Of a DNA stretch of 64,000 nt, positions 13,801 to 25,560 are shown one piece after another. The notes beneath the pieces are model-generated. The model worked only from the letters and a program-made list of their open reading frames with translations. It was not told the origin of the DNA and did no database searches. The stretch's first letter is position 1. Every line of letters starts with the position of its first letter. This stretch comes from Glandiceps talaboti (lineage: Eukaryota > Hemichordata > Enteropneusta > Spengelidae). Made by a program: the position numbers and the translations under genes. The stretch lies in the NCBI RefSeq assembly GCF_964340395.1, contig NC_135549.1, positions 31,253,332 through 31,317,331 on the forward strand, read 5' to 3'.

Positions 13801-14986
13801 ATTCAGAATAAGATTTATTGTAAAGACATATTGATTAAAACAAACTGCTGTTTGCTGGCCGTCCCCCGTCCCCCAACTACGTAAAAATGATTACTTGCTT
13901 CTACTTTTTCCAGAAAGTGACACACCCCCCCCCCCAAATTTCACTTCAATTCGAATCTTGCTTTTCAAAACAAAACAAAATGCTTTCCTCGAGCGAAAAA
14001 CACTTTTACCTCCATGAATCTAACAATTACAAAACCCCAGGAATCTACATAAGTTCTAAGCATGGAAGAATTTAGTCCTGCTTGCAAATGGTCTACGTTA
14101 CTGATAATACCCTTACCACTGGGAAGGGATGACTAGCGACTCGCTCCGTATGCAAGCAGGACTAGCATGCAACGTAAGCAGGACTACGACTACACTGTAC
14201 ATCATACATTGGATGGGGTTTTGGGGGTTAAATTACGCCATACCTACCAAAAAACAGACATTTCCTAACTGCAACATTAAATACGAAGTGTTTAAAGACC
14301 CATGAAATATTCAAATCCACTCCAATGCCGTAAAAAAAAACGACACAAGAACGCTCAACGCACATGTACCACTCCGACATTTTCAAACGGCTTTTCACAT
14401 GTTTCAGAGCGTTCGGCGGTACGGAGATCGGGAACCCGGAGATCGCATGGATCACGCTGACATGTACCACTCCGACATTTTCAAACGGCTTTTCACATGT
14501 TTCAGAGCGTTCGGCGGTACGGAGATCGGGAACCCGGAGATCGCATGGATCACGCTGACAACGTGAGCGAGACGTCGACATGATACTCCGTACCCGTTTT
14601 AATTTGTAAACACCGAAGAAAGCACCTCAAAATTAACGTCGGATTCCATGATTTCCACATACTGTGACATGACATAGCGCGTCATCATCTTGACCTGCCT
14701 AACCAACTCCTTCCGGAACGCAGTAATGAGTCTGTTTACACTACACTCTTCCTATCTACAGAACCACAGACCCTACCTCAACACAACAGTTTCAAAGGTG
14801 AAAAATCTTACGGTTGCTGAAATATACTTACTTGAATGGCGGCTTCTTGCGAGGGGGCACGTTGTTATCACTCGAGCTCGACGCCGGCTCCAGCCTCCTT
14901 TTTGTTAGCACACTCGTTGTTTTCTTCTTGGCTTTGTACCGTTCGATGAAACTTGCTTTGGATATGTAATTCGTAGCGATGGACAT
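1484..14986 (-). CDS. DUF4806-domain protein, five exons, 241 aa
   Basis: Coding exons in order of translation are 14986-14832, 7274-7064, 2714-2549, 2142-2026 and 1560-1484 (stop TGA at 1486-1484). They total 726 bp. All introns have GT donors and AG acceptors, with junction phases 2, 0, 1 and 1 that match throughout. Residues 1-52 are basic and low-complexity (SSSS, then PPRKKPP). Residues about 53-85 form a probable coiled coil (EIRQQVKQNTLLLKSL, then a QQQQ run). Residues about 97-205 match the DUF4806 pattern: FRLPMES, then an EETLEDKEKSKRL helix, LSTLGGVSSKDVVERIM, IYNWLGKGKLKKHA, and AIKNWLKYASDR followed by basic residues. The tail is acidic (DSSDDEQE). The start has GCC before ATG; an upstream ATG lies in another frame and ends in a stop. 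The function of DUF4806 proteins is not established, so a nuclear role is only inference from the basic tracts. A further exon in the 7.6-kb intron 1 cannot be excluded, although the direct join keeps frame. Confidence 0.83.
2761..2842. repeat. Short tandem duplication
   Basis: GACTTTAACCATGTTATCAT occurs twice, each followed by a variant of AACANTGCAGGGTT. It lies just upstream of exon 3 of the DUF4806 gene, in intron 2. Confidence 0.7.
2969..3041. repeat. (TA)n microsatellite
   Basis: About 73 bp of nearly pure TA dinucleotides, directly left of the hairpin-element cluster that starts at 3051. Confidence 0.95.
3051..4223. mobile_element. Foldback element with nested hairpin
   Basis: The ends are inverted copies of CTTAATTTAGTCCCAGACAA (3051-3070 and 4204-4223). 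Looser similarity extends inward to about 45 bp. Nested inside is a hairpin at 3583-3737: arms of about 60 bp sharing CCTTATGTCGGCCCTGGGCC and GTGTGAACG, separated by about 32 bp. Just outside the right end, 4221-4325 repeats the GGCCCTGGGC and GTGTGAACGTAGTA motifs, suggesting a partial relative. No transposase frame is visible, so this is probably a non-autonomous element carrying an insertion of a related one. It lies within intron 2 of the DUF4806 gene. Confidence 0.65.
4849..6893. mobile_element. MULE-like non-autonomous DNA transposon, 2045 bp
   Basis: The element has 134-bp terminal inverted repeats (4849-4982 and 6760-6893) that differ at about one position, beginning CAATCTGATTAAAATCCGAT. 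It is flanked by an exact 9-bp direct repeat ATTTCTGCC at 4840-4848 and 6894-6902. Long terminal inverted repeats with a 9-bp target duplication fit the Mutator-like superfamily; the class is inferred from those two traits alone. The interior has no long open frame, so transposition would need an outside transposase. Near-identical termini imply a recent insertion. It sits in intron 2 of the DUF4806 gene, between exon 2 (7064-7274) and exon 3 (2549-2714). Confidence 0.85.
7360..7500. repeat. Tandem duplication, about 70 bp
   Basis: CCCTAACTTGGTAACT, GTAACTTGGAATRGGCCA-like and CCCTACCTTA blocks occur twice in tandem. The repeat is in intron 1 of the DUF4806 gene, 5' of exon 2. A C-run follows at about 7509. 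Confidence 0.6.
8431..8568. repeat. Direct duplication, about 70 bp
   Basis: Two copies of a block starting ATCACACACAAAAACAAACT and ending TATAGCC, followed by TAGCCTGAATCCAT. The first copy has an extra TGGTACTAGCGG-like spacer. Intronic. Confidence 0.75.
10019..10420. repeat. Dispersed repeat family (AATAACAAACTTTTTACAC), copy A
   Basis: This copy shares blocks with the segments at about 21805-22075 and 48600-48960: AATAACAAACTTTTTACAC, AAACACAGACTT(A/G)G, AAAAATCCAAWATAAATRCC-like sequence and TATGGCCACTTT. The family's order is the same in all three places. Small open frames across it are not conserved between copies, so it is treated as a non-coding repeat. Confidence 0.55.
10658..10800. 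mobile_element. Hairpin MITE beside (TA)n
   Basis: Arms of about 53 bp are inverted copies. The left begins TTGGTAGTACTGGAACTCTT and includes GTTTCACGCATAGTGCG; the right ends with the complement, finishing AGTACTACCAA. The loop is about 34 bp. The right end runs straight into a (TA)n tract of about 80 bp (10800-10879). This is a typical compact foldback MITE, possibly inserted at a TA target, but no flanking duplication can be proven in this sequence. Intron 1 of the DUF4806 gene. Confidence 0.75.
10800..10879. repeat. (TA)n microsatellite
   Basis: Pure AT/TA dinucleotide tract immediately after the hairpin at 10658-10800. Confidence 0.95.
12717..13256. repeat. Two-copy tandem repeat, about 264 bp unit
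   Basis: Two diverged copies begin near 12717 and 12981. Both contain CAATCACGTGA, GTGGCATTCGGCAAGTTAA, GTGAAATAAAGCCTCA, ATTGAAAAATGACAACACAA, CAACGTCATGCATGTGCCGA and CGGGAAAACGTTGACACACC. Small minus-strand frames in each copy are by-products of the duplication. The GACGTCGGG motif links it to the TTGGCCCAAC family at the left edge. Intron 1 of the DUF4806 gene. Confidence 0.8.
14363..14558. repeat. Exact-looking 98-bp tandem duplication
   Basis: Positions 14363-14460 and 14461-14558 are the same 98-bp block, starting CATGTACCACTCCGACAT and ending ATGGATCACGCTGA, with no difference I can see. It is CpG-rich relative to the surroundings and lies about 270 bp inside intron 1 of the DUF4806 gene, downstream of exon 1. 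Confidence 0.9.
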
Positions 14987-14999
14987 GGCGATCGAAGTG

Positions 15000-17900
15000 A
15001 ACGTACATGTATATCTAGTAGAATTAACTGTCGCTATCTCTAAATTCCCAGCTTTTATACCGTAAGGAGCAATTACAAATACGTCGCAGTACAGGTCGCA
15101 GTGACGTTGTGTGACCGAGCGCAGACAGTTAGTATGAGTGGTCGTACGACCGTGTCGCAGATGTCATTTTTGAGTTTGTACGAGCCGCACATCCAAGGCG
15201 CAGATACCCTTGATAGACACGATTAAATAACCCAACAGACGGAACCCAATCCATAAGTCCCCGTCCCGGACTTTCTCGAAAAACTATCTCGTTATCTATC
15301 TCGTTTATTTACATGATAAAAGAATGAAATTTACCCTTGTATTCAGATTGTACCAAATTGATGTCTGTGTTACTTCTACTTTCGGTTTCACAGTGATAGT
15401 TCGCAACATTGTAACGATCATCTTGTATAGCTGGCTTTTAAACACAACATGCAAGCGTACATATGTTCTGTGTACGTCTGTAACGATGTGACATCAAGAC
15501 CCCTTCTGTTTCAAATTGGTGTAGACAGTAGATGTCTCTCTTGCATGATCATATAAATGTGGGCTGTAAATGAAGGAAGTGACGTAATTTCTGACAAAGC
15601 TTGCCAAACAGGTAAATAGTGCTGTAACTTAAATATTAATATTTCAACCCGGTATTTCACGAACGCATCGTGAAATTTTTCTTACTCAAATATGTGATGG
15701 GCTGAAAAGCATATTTCAAGAATATAGTTACTGGACATCCCCCAATTATCGTTTTCGTGTCGTAATTGACTAATCAATTTTAAATGGTGTATTGTGTTGA
15801 CAGACGGTGCGACTACTATATTCGGAAATAATTTAGCTCGCTGTCATTGGCTGAAACGCGTCCAAAGTAAACAAAATATGTAAATAGAATGCAAATGAGC
15901 ACTTCCAAATATGGTTTAATGACTAGACTATTAAATAGAAATATACAAATATTACTTTACTAGTCTATCTGTTTTATTGTATGACACAGAAAAGAACCAC
16001 TGAAAATGAACCTCATTTATATGTTATGTACTGTTGCACACAAAAAGCTCAACCATTAATAGTTTTGTTACAAACTAACAAGTAAATACACAATGTTTTA
16101 CGTGACTGGAAACTTGAAAAAAAGGCGCGAAAATGAGAATAGCTTAAGTGATGAGAATGGCCTAAGTGACTAGACTAGTGTACTAGACATTACTCTCTGT
16201 GTGACATGGAAGTAAGCGGTAAATATAGCTGATACATTTTCTGAACATACTCTCGTCTAGAGTGCAACGTTTCTTGCACTTCACGGCTTACTTCACTTGA
16301 CATTGAACCTAAACTTGCGTAAGACACTGTCCCGGCACTGTCTGTTCCGCCTTGTTGTGTACACCGTCACGTTAATAAGGTTATGACCGCTTGTATGATA
16401 TAGTACGTAGAACAGGACCCATGTGCAACGGGTAAAGGTAGTTAATCTACAACAACTGAAGTTTGGCACATCAATAACATTCATTATTGTGAAACTGGCC
16501 AGAATTGAAATTAGGGTTGAGATGCAGGTTCATCAGCTCACTATACTGTGAGCGTGAGCAAAATAGCTTTAGGAACAAAAACGTAATGTGAGGAAAAGTG
16601 AACGCGTATTTCCAATGGGTCAGTCAGGTACGAGCGCACATGTTGTCATACGTAGGCGTGTTCAAGTTGTTCTGACCTTTTCATGATTCATGTGTGTACC
16701 CAGACCACTAAAAATGTATACTACAATGTACGATAAAGTATTTATCAGCACCAAATTATCACATACAACGCAATTATGTTATAAATAATACAGTTCAACA
16801 TAACCTATCTTGTACTAGTGTTCTTTGGTCTCTACGCTGGTCTTCAACGGCGGATGAACAGATGGTTTATGTCGGAATGACGAAATGACGTGTACAGAAA
16901 TTGTCCGATACGTCTTTAGGGAGCGCCCAGATTTTACTTCCAGGGGGTCCGGGGGATTTTCGGGGAGGGGGCGCATCAATTTTTCTCAGGAAAAATTAGG
17001 GGGGGGGGGGCTAAACAAAAAAAAATCAAAAATTTCTTGGGGGGTAATGAAAAAAAAATCATGATTATTTAATTCAACATAAATCAACTGCAATTCTGGC
17101 ACTTCTCAAAGTAACTTGTCCGTGAGGATGTGCAAGACTTGTTTCATCACAATCACTATCAGTGTTATCATCAGTACATGATTTTTCTGAGCTATATCAG
17201 TATCACAATTGTCTCCATCACTGCCTAGATCATGCATTACAGAAGTATCACTTTCAGTCTCAGTCACTATCTGTTTCATTCATGTCCATGATATTAATTT
17301 TAATTTCATTAATTTTTCCAGCCAGTTTTTTAAATCAAAATTCTGATGCTCCTACTATGTGAGTGGATACTTTGTCTAATTTTTCTCTTTTTTTAATTTT
17401 CACTGTTTTAGTAATTTATGCTCATTGTGGGGGGGGGGGCATGAAAAAAATACACAAGGAAAAGGGGAAATCCTCCTGGGCCCAACTGGAAGTAAGATCT
17501 GGACACTCCCTTACGAATGTTAAAGCTCGCTTTTCTCAAATTGCACTATTTTTCACACAAAAGCCTTTACCTTTGATGGCTATACATCCAACATGGAAAC
17601 TTCTCGTTGCCAGTAGGTAGTAGTTATCTCACACTTACTTCAAAGGTGGATGTGGACATTTTATACAGGTGAACAACACACATTGAGTTCCGACGAAGAG
17701 CATGTACATGTATACACGTGGATAGCTGAACAACGACGCACCATGCCACGTCGACCAAGCGACACTGCTACCTTGCACCACCGTTGTCTGACGAAGTCTG
17801 ACTCCTACCTTCTACACTAACATAAGACGTTGTTCTCTCTAATTAGTCTATCATTGCCCCAATATTAATACACCCTCTCGACCAATCAAAAGATCTAACG

Positions 17901-18283
17901 ACGTCTCTCGAGTCATTATAATAATAGCGCATCCAGGTGGACGTCTACACAGTTGTATGTTAATGAATTCAGAGTACAAAATAAACTACTTCAAATACAC
18001 CAGTGCCAATACTCAAGCTCTACGCAACATCAGTTATTATCATTATTATTAGTCATAGAAGAATGTTGGCACATTTTAGATGCTCTTCACGCCAGTATGG
18101 TTTAAAATTAAAACAGGAAGACGACAAAGTGACTGAGTCGATATTTGTGTTCTTTGTGACTCAAATGAATTTGATAATGATTATAACTTCTTATTGAATT
18201 TTTTTTCTTGCCAATGCTAGGATCAAGTATATTATTTTCAACAATAGTTTTATTGTCCAAGTAAATCATACATGTAGCGTAAA
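15000..18283. other. Gene-free stretch upstream of the DUF4806 gene
   Basis: No gene is recognised. The first few hundred bases are the expected promoter side of the DUF4806 gene (start codon at 14986), but no clear core promoter motif stands out. At 16990-17060 and about 17430 there are G runs and A-rich sequence. On the minus strand at about 17110-17330 there is acidic, D/E/S-rich coding-like sequence (ETESDTSVMHDLGSDGDN, then TDDNTDSDCDETSLAHPHG) in shifting frames. It could be a decayed exon of an unidentified gene or transposon. Confidence 0.5.
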
Positions 18284-18860
18284 TCAGATATTTAGGGTAA
18301 ATCAGATATCTAGGGTATATCAGATATATATGGTATATCTTAAATCTAGAATAAAATCAGATATATAGGATAAAACCTATATATAGCGTAAATCAGATAT
18401 GTAGAGTAAATCAGATATGTAGAGTAAATCAGATATGTAGGGTAAATCCTATATGTAGAGTAAATCCTACATGTAGGGTATATCAGATATGTAGGGTAAA
18501 TCAGATATGTAGAGTAAATCCTACATGTAGGGTATATCCATTACATAGAGTAAATCCTATAAGTAGGGTAAATCAGATATGTAGAGTAAATGAGATATGT
18601 AGAGTAAATTAGACATATAGGGTAAATCATATATGCTGGGTAAATCCTATACGTAGGGTAAATCCTATACGTAGGGTAAATCCTATATGTAGGGCAAATC
18701 AGAAATATAGGGTAAATCCTATATGTAGGGTAAATCCTATATGTAGTGTAAATCCTATATGTAGGGTAAATCTTATATGTAGTGTAAATCAGATATGTAG
18801 GGTAAATCCTATATGTAGGGAAAATCCTATATGTAGGGAAAATCCTATACATATGGTACT
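18284..18860. repeat. 18-bp minisatellite, about 30 copies
   Basis: Degenerate tandem units of GTAGGGTAAATCCTATAT and variants (AGAGTAAATCAGATAT). Because 18 is a multiple of three, the minus strand stays open as a YRIYPT-like hexapeptide repeat; this is an artefact of the period, not evidence of a gene. Confidence 0.9.
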
Positions 18861-19204
18861 CGAACGCCGTTTATCCGAACGTTTATTTGTTTATTTGGTT
18901 TTTCTTTGTTTTTCTTTTGTTTACTTGTTTGTTTGTATGTATTTGTAAACAAAACTAACTGAGCCTGAGCACCATGTGGTTTCACCACTTACATATAGAT
19001 ATGTTGTTCAGTATCAACTTTGGATTGCTTCATATCATTGGCCTCCGAGTTCTTGTTCTGCAGGTTTTGAGATTTCTTTATAGCTGCATCTTTCCCGGTA
19101 GGATGTGATGAACCATACTGTAAATATGAATGTGAATCAGTAGGCTTATTATAAATAGATGTAGCTATATCATCACCATCAATCCTAAGGGAGATGTCAA
19201 GGGA

Positions 19205-19219
19205 ACGTATATGTATATG

Positions 19220-19250
<31 letters not shown>

Positions 19251-19397
19251 TGTATGTGTGTATGTATGTCTGTATGTGTGTCTGTATGTATGTATGTATG
19301 TATGTATGTATGTATGTATGTGTGTATGTATGTATGCATGCATGCGTACGTATGAACGTATGTATATGTCAGTGTTTGTATATGTCTAAACTATTTT

Positions 19398-19438
<41 letters not shown>

Positions 19439-19560
19439 GTCTGACTGTCTGTCTGTTTGTGACTGACTGTCTGTCTGTCTGTCTGTCAGTCTGTCTGACT
19501 GACTAACTGTCGGTCTATCTATCTATCTGTCTGTCTGTCTGTCAGTCTGTCTATCTGTGT
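19205..19560. repeat. (TATG)n and (GTCT)n microsatellites
   Basis: TATG tetranucleotides from about 19205 to 19350, then GTCT tetranucleotides from about 19400 to 19555 with GACT interruptions. Frames in both strands are simple-sequence artefacts. Confidence 0.95.
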
Positions 19561-20161
19561 ATATATGACTGCGGTAGCTTTTTGGTAGTTTAAGAGATAC
19601 ATGAATACATTTCGTTTTGCTCAAAGCGTGGACACAAATATTATAAGAATAACTACAAATATTTCTAGATTGTTGTTTGAAACCTTATTATCCCGTTTTT
19701 AGCTATAGGTTGTATAGAGTATAGAGAGTAGAGTGAATCAAAGGTGTCCGTCAAACTTTTATATTTTCATTATCTTCTCCGAAAGTGACAGTCAGAATTC
19801 TTCGATGTTTGGTGTGCATGTTCCCTGGGGGAGGCTATTCAGATTTGTTCATGCCAAGTTGATCTGTGCCATTTTCAATTTTTTATGATTTTTTTTCATA
19901 AAATGACATTTTCATCATCTCCTCACGTACTTCTTGTCAGATTGCTTTGATATCTGGTGTGTTGATGCGCAGGGGGGTAGTTTATTTAGATTTGTTAATT
20001 TCAAGTCAGCATGTCTTCCTTTCTATTTTTTTGATTTTTTTTGTAATTTGAAAAAAAAATGAATATGTTAATGAGCATTATGACTCCGATAATTCTTTCT
20101 GGTTTAGTTTACAACACTTTTGATCACACAGATTTTGTTTTTGTGATGAAAAGAAATTTAA

Positions 20162-21166
20162 AACAAGCGACCTATAGTCAGAATAGCTCCGCTGTTTTTT
20201 TTTTAATTTAATTTTTTATTTTGGTGACATGTAGAAGTGGTTCAGTTCTTCAGCTCTTCATTATGCAGTTTTGTTTTAGTGATGTAATACTAATAAAGTG
20301 GTTACTGGTTTCATATGATGTCTTACTATAAAAACACATTTTACACAGAAGTTGGTAATGTATTGTACTTTTATACCATAGTCACCATTTTATAACAAAA
20401 ATCTACTGTTATGAAAAATTGCACAAAATCTCAGAAAAAAAAGTGACTGGGAAATGCACACAAGAAAAAGAAAAAAAGAGGATTTTGAGGTTGGCTATAA
20501 AAAATTCCAGTGTCTTACAGCTGTAACCCTGGAAAATTTTAATGATGAATGAAATAAACTAGGGATCTAAAATAATTTTGAGGCAATTTGAATTTCAATT
20601 TTCTAACAAATTTACAAAGTCAACAACATTCAACTTGTACTAGTTGTGGTAGATATATATAGGGAAGAAATGTATTAATCGCCATCTTAGTTTCCGTACG
20701 GCGACAATCTGAAGTACCCGGAAGAGAGTCATTCTCAGCCATACGTTACAGTGGTAACACTCGTTCATGCTCGATTACCTTTCATAATGATTCATTAACA
20801 TTTTCCAGGGTTAAAGCTGTAAGACACTGGAATTATTTATAGCCAACCTCAAAATCCTCTTTTTTTCTTTTTCTTTGTGCATTTCCAAGTCATTTTCTTT
20901 CAGAGATTTTGTGCAATTTTTCATAACAGTAGATATAAAATGGTGACTATGGTATAAAAGTACAATACATTACCAACTTCTGTGTAAAACGTGTTTTATA
21001 GTGAGACATCATATGAGACCAGTAACCACTTTATTACATCGCTAAAACAAAACTGCATAGTGAAGAACTGAACCACTTCTACATGTCACAAAAATAAAAA
21101 ATAAAATAAAATAAAATAAAAAATAAAAAAAACAGCGGAGCTATTCTGACCGATAGGTCGCTTGTT
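20162..21166. mobile_element. Foldback element, about 390-bp arms
   Basis: Inverted arms at about 20162-20552 and 20782-21166 begin AACAAGCGACCTAT and share CAGAATAGCTCCGCTGTTTT, ACATGTAGAAGTGGTTCAG and CCAGTGTCTTACAGCT. They differ by scattered substitutions and by A/T-run length, so the element is moderately old. The loop of about 230 bp has no open frame. No convincing target-site duplication is seen. This fits a non-autonomous DNA element; the superfamily is undetermined. Confidence 0.8.
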
Positions 21167-21804
21167 ATTTTTATGCACCGGTTCGTCAGCTAAGGAAATT
21201 ACTTTTACCAAAATGTAGTCTAAGAGTAAATTTGCGTGAACATTCTTTTATACAAAACTTTGTAGTAGCTTATAATAAACGTAGCAAAGACAACGATATT
21301 TTAAGAAAACATTCTTTTATACAAGGATATTGATATTTTAAAGCTGTAGATATGAATTCAGTATCACTACTACCATCAACTTTCCATTTTGAATTCGTTT
21401 AATGTATATGCAAGACAACAATATTATTCTAAGAGTAAGGTAAGGTATGAATGTCATTCTGAAAATAGTACATTTGAGAGAAACGATAGAGTATTACTGA
21501 TACCTAGTTTACAATAAGCATTTGTTTTTTCCTCGTTATTACAAATTTGTAAGATGGTAAAAGGACCTGAGTAAACAAATGACAAATGACCGATTTGGTA
21601 AATTCCATATTTTGACCATAGTATACCCTACTTTGATTATTGAAGTGTCAGTGAATTGTACTGAGGGTCTGCAAATACTTGTAAAAATTGTTTTTCCAGC
21701 CATTCATTGTTGAATGTCAATTTTAAAGAATGTTTTGTCTCTGTCAATTGTATACAGTTATCGTTAGATGACTTTATTGGATATGTATATATGTATGAAA
21801 ATAA

Positions 21805-22075
21805 TGTGAAATAACATATACCAAGTCCATGTTTGCAACCCAATAAACTGCAAAATGTTAAACAATGTATAAAATGTGTGTTATTGTACGTACAATAACA
21901 AACGTTTTACACTTTTTGGATCTCTTTGCAATGTATTGAATAATGAACATGGACTTGGTATATCTTATTTCACATTATTTTTTCAAGTAGAAAAACATAG
22001 TGAAGCTGTTTTATCAAATAAAAATCCAAAATAAATACCAAATTCTCGTCCAGATATGGCCACTTTAACAACATA
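21805..22075. repeat. Dispersed repeat family, copy B, with hairpin
   Basis: This second copy of the family seen at 10019-10420 has inverted arms: AATAATGTGAAATAACATAT with CCAAGTCCATGTT on the left (from about 21800) and the complement ending near 21982 (AACATGGACTTGGTATAT then CTTATTTCACATTATTTT). It is followed by AAAAATCCAAAATAAATACC and TATGGCCACTTTA. Confidence 0.6.
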
Positions 22076-22089
22076 GACAACCGTGTACG

Positions 22090-23360
22090 TGAACACTTGA
22101 TATATTTAGCCACTGTTTCACGTAAAGTCAAAGATGAAACCAATGGGAACTGTCAAAAATATCGAAGCATTCTTTTTACAAACTCCCATCGCGAAAAAGA
22201 TGTGATAAAAGTATTGATATTTTGAAAGAATATAGCTTATATATATGGGCGAATTTGTGAAATTAATAATACCAGATTTAAACTGACTGCCTTTATGCAA
22301 GAAATTTAGCTCTATATCTGTGATTCGTCAAGTCCGAATGAAAGTTAGTTGTCAAAAATGTTGTTCAAATGCCCTCCACGCCTCCTATTCTCAGCACAGG
22401 AAAGCTTGCCATCCTCGACTTCCGGGATATGGCATGTGCGTGTTGACCTTCCTTCTGTCCCACCACGAGTTTACACATTCCTTTAAATCACTACTCAAGA
22501 TTTTGTTGAGTGGCGCACCCTCACTGTACACTAATTATATTGAGATCAATGTGTAGGTCACCATTATTGATACATTGTCGCGAAATTTTCTTCGTAGGCT
22601 AGGCGAGGCTTGGTCTATTTTCCATATTTTGACCACACACATTTGGGTATAAATCATAGATTATTACAATTGATAAATATGTGAGAGTGTATTTATATCC
22701 TGAGATACAGAGCTAGATAAATGATTATGTACAAGCCTTGCAACAAACAGCGGTAGTTTGTTATCGAGAGAAATCGGAAAAGAACACGGAAATGGTTCGA
22801 AGTCAATATATATAATACTTCAATGACTTCCTAAACTTCTAATCCAAAATCTAAAAAAAAAAAATTTTTCTTTATTCATCTGCGCATCAGTGTGTGAAAT
22901 TTGAAAATGATAAGTCCATATTTGACAAAATTGAAACGATAATAAATATTTCACCTGTTTGTGAACTCCGCACTCATTGTCATTGTATGTCAACCTATTT
23001 TAAGGCCAAGAAAAAAATTGTTTTCTGGTGAGTTTGAATCACTCAAATACCCTGCCTCGGTCTTCTTTTTTCTCGTGTTTGTGCAGCCAATGCAGAGTGC
23101 AGATCCAAGGGAAACACAAAATAAGGTTGGCATGAAACCCCTGAAAACAGAGTCTTTCCCAGTAGTGTAGAGCACGAGTATAAAGTTGGTGTCAGATTCA
23201 GATTCGGATCTGAGGCTATCTGACGCTCAATATAACGTTCATAAGATAACGCTACCTGAATCTGATTCATCGGATTATTACCAAAACCTAATCAGTTCTG
23301 ACCATTACCCTACGGAACATATCTATGAAATTTCGTTTGAATTGATGCAGCCGTTTTTTC
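22090..23360. other. Stretch without a recognised feature
   Basis: AT-rich sequence with short open frames on both strands, none with splice-compatible neighbours or recognisable motifs. I see no gene here. Confidence 0.5.
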
Positions 23361-23367
23361 GGAAATC

Positions 23368-23372
23368 GTGAT

Positions 23373-23404
<32 letters not shown>

Positions 23405-23515
23405 GCACAGACACACAGATACACACACATGTACACACACACGCGCACGCACGCACAGACACACAGATACACACACATGTACACACACGCACGCACACAC
23501 GCACAGACGCACAGA
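23368..23515. repeat. (CA)n / CACG-rich microsatellite
   Basis: CA dinucleotides with GCAC and GACACACAGATACACACACA segments; a block of about 58 bp is tandemly repeated. Open frames in five or more readings are simple-sequence artefacts. Confidence 0.95.
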
Positions 23516-23597
23516 CTTCATCGGTATATTATAACTCTCCTTACAGAAGGTAAAAATGAATATGTTGAATCCAGAAAGTCAACAAACTACGACAAAC

Positions 23598-23795
<198 letters not shown>

Positions 23796-24139
23796 TATAT
23801 AACGTTAGGTGCGGGTTAGGTGCGGGTTAAACACTAAAACTTAAAAAGTCACCAAAACAGACGAAAAAAACACAAAACCGCAACAAGACGCTACAATTAT
23901 AGCAATTGTGCTTTTAGTAGTACTTTTACATGTATTTTCCCATCACAGTTATCGGCATTTCATACTGCATTCTTTTCCCAAATCCCCAGTTTGCAAGGTA
24001 GTACAGAGGTCGCTCCGTGGAATCTTTCCAATTATAGCAATATATACTTTCATCTTCTTCTTTGCATATGTGGTATCCATGTTCTATCCATCCTTGTTCT
24101 GCGACCTCGGAGTCTGTGTTGATGATACATTTCATCAAT

Positions 24140-25310
24140 GATCAAGTCTAAAAATTATAAGATAGTTCCTCTTACGGGCAACAAGTAATGGTTGTATATC
24201 TTCTTCGCAGGGAATTTTGAAACTCAATTATATGAAATTACCTTCTGTTCACCCAGCGTATGCAATGTTTCGCCTGAAACACATGTATGACTACACTTTA
24301 CTTCCGTGTTTGCTTCGCGTGTGCACATTGTTTGTCAAGCATCTGCTCTACATGAATGCTCATTGCTACATGTAGTCCTCAAGGCTGAGTTCCTTGTTGT
24401 GGGTATAGTTGTGGGGAGGGGGGGGGGGGGGGGTAATTCTCATTCTGTATTAACCGATGGTTGTATTCTACCTGCTACGTTAAAACTCACCCAAACTCGT
24501 TATTATGGTGAAACTACAGGGGCTTGGAATTGACCATATTTGTATACAAATAGTTGTTTTTTTGTTTATTGTTTAACTTCTTTTACAAACAATTGTTTTT
24601 TTGTTTATTTTTGCTCTTTAAAAATAACTTTTCCCTGCTAGGTGCCATGTAATGAAGTAATGATTTGAAAATCTGGTGTTGTGTTGTTTTTTTCTTAATC
24701 CATTTCAAACTTGTTCTTTTGTTGGTTTCAATAAATTATATTATGGTGCAATAAATCCAATCAAATTGGGGTTTTTTTGGGTCCGCACCCAAAAATCAGC
24801 ACAACTGTGGATTGTGATTTTAACTGATTACTACATGCCCAATGTCTAATAATGGATAGTGTTAAGTATTTTCAGTGAATGTATCTTGTCTGATTAGCAA
24901 AATGATACACCAATTACAGCTACTACAGGTCTAAAGTAGAATTATGTTGGAATAGATGATGAAATAACTTTTCATGTCTTTTCACAAAAATCTCATCACA
25001 GCGTACAAACTTGAAACAAATTTAATATTTTTCTATTCTATGGATATTTATTTGATTCCATTTATCATGTTACATTTAAAAGTTAATTATGCTTAATAAT
25101 GTCTAGTTACAAAAATATGTTACATACTAAACCACTAGCAAAAACCATTAGTCTAACAGAACAGTGGTTTAAAATACTACTACAGTGAGTGACTAGTTAC
25201 TCTAAACTACCACTGTGACTATGCTTGCTATAGCCAAAATTATATGTAAAATAAAACACTAATAGTAAACTAGTTGAATTGGAGGACAGTGACTATTGAT
25301 ATGTTTTACG
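24140..25310. other. Stretch without a recognised gene
   Basis: AT-rich sequence with a G run of about 20 at 24414-24434. A TTGTTTTTTTGTTTAT-like phrase occurs twice at about 24552 and 24593. No splice-compatible open frame is recognised. Confidence 0.5.
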
Positions 25311-25319
25311 ATGTAAAGT

Positions 25320-25560
25320 AGTCATAACATAACAAAACATAGCATAACATTAGTGTAATGTAATATAACATTACATAATGTAACTTTAACATAACATAAC
25401 ACAACATAATGTAGCAAAACATTGTTTTATAAAGTTACATGGCAAACACAATATAACAACATCTCATAGCATTGAATCACACGAAATAACATATCATAAC
25501 ATAACATGAAATAACATAACATAACATGAAATAACATAACACATTGTGACATGACATTCT
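25320..25560. repeat. ATAACAT-type simple repeat
   Basis: Imperfect runs of ATAACATAACA and CATAACATGAA, interrupted by more complex AT-rich sequence. Confidence 0.85.

Noticed and set aside
14228-14581. 117-codon minus-strand frame near the DUF4806 first exon
   Set aside because: It is produced by the 98-bp tandem duplication, whose length is not a multiple of three, so the repeated peptide is read in shifted context; no domain is seen.
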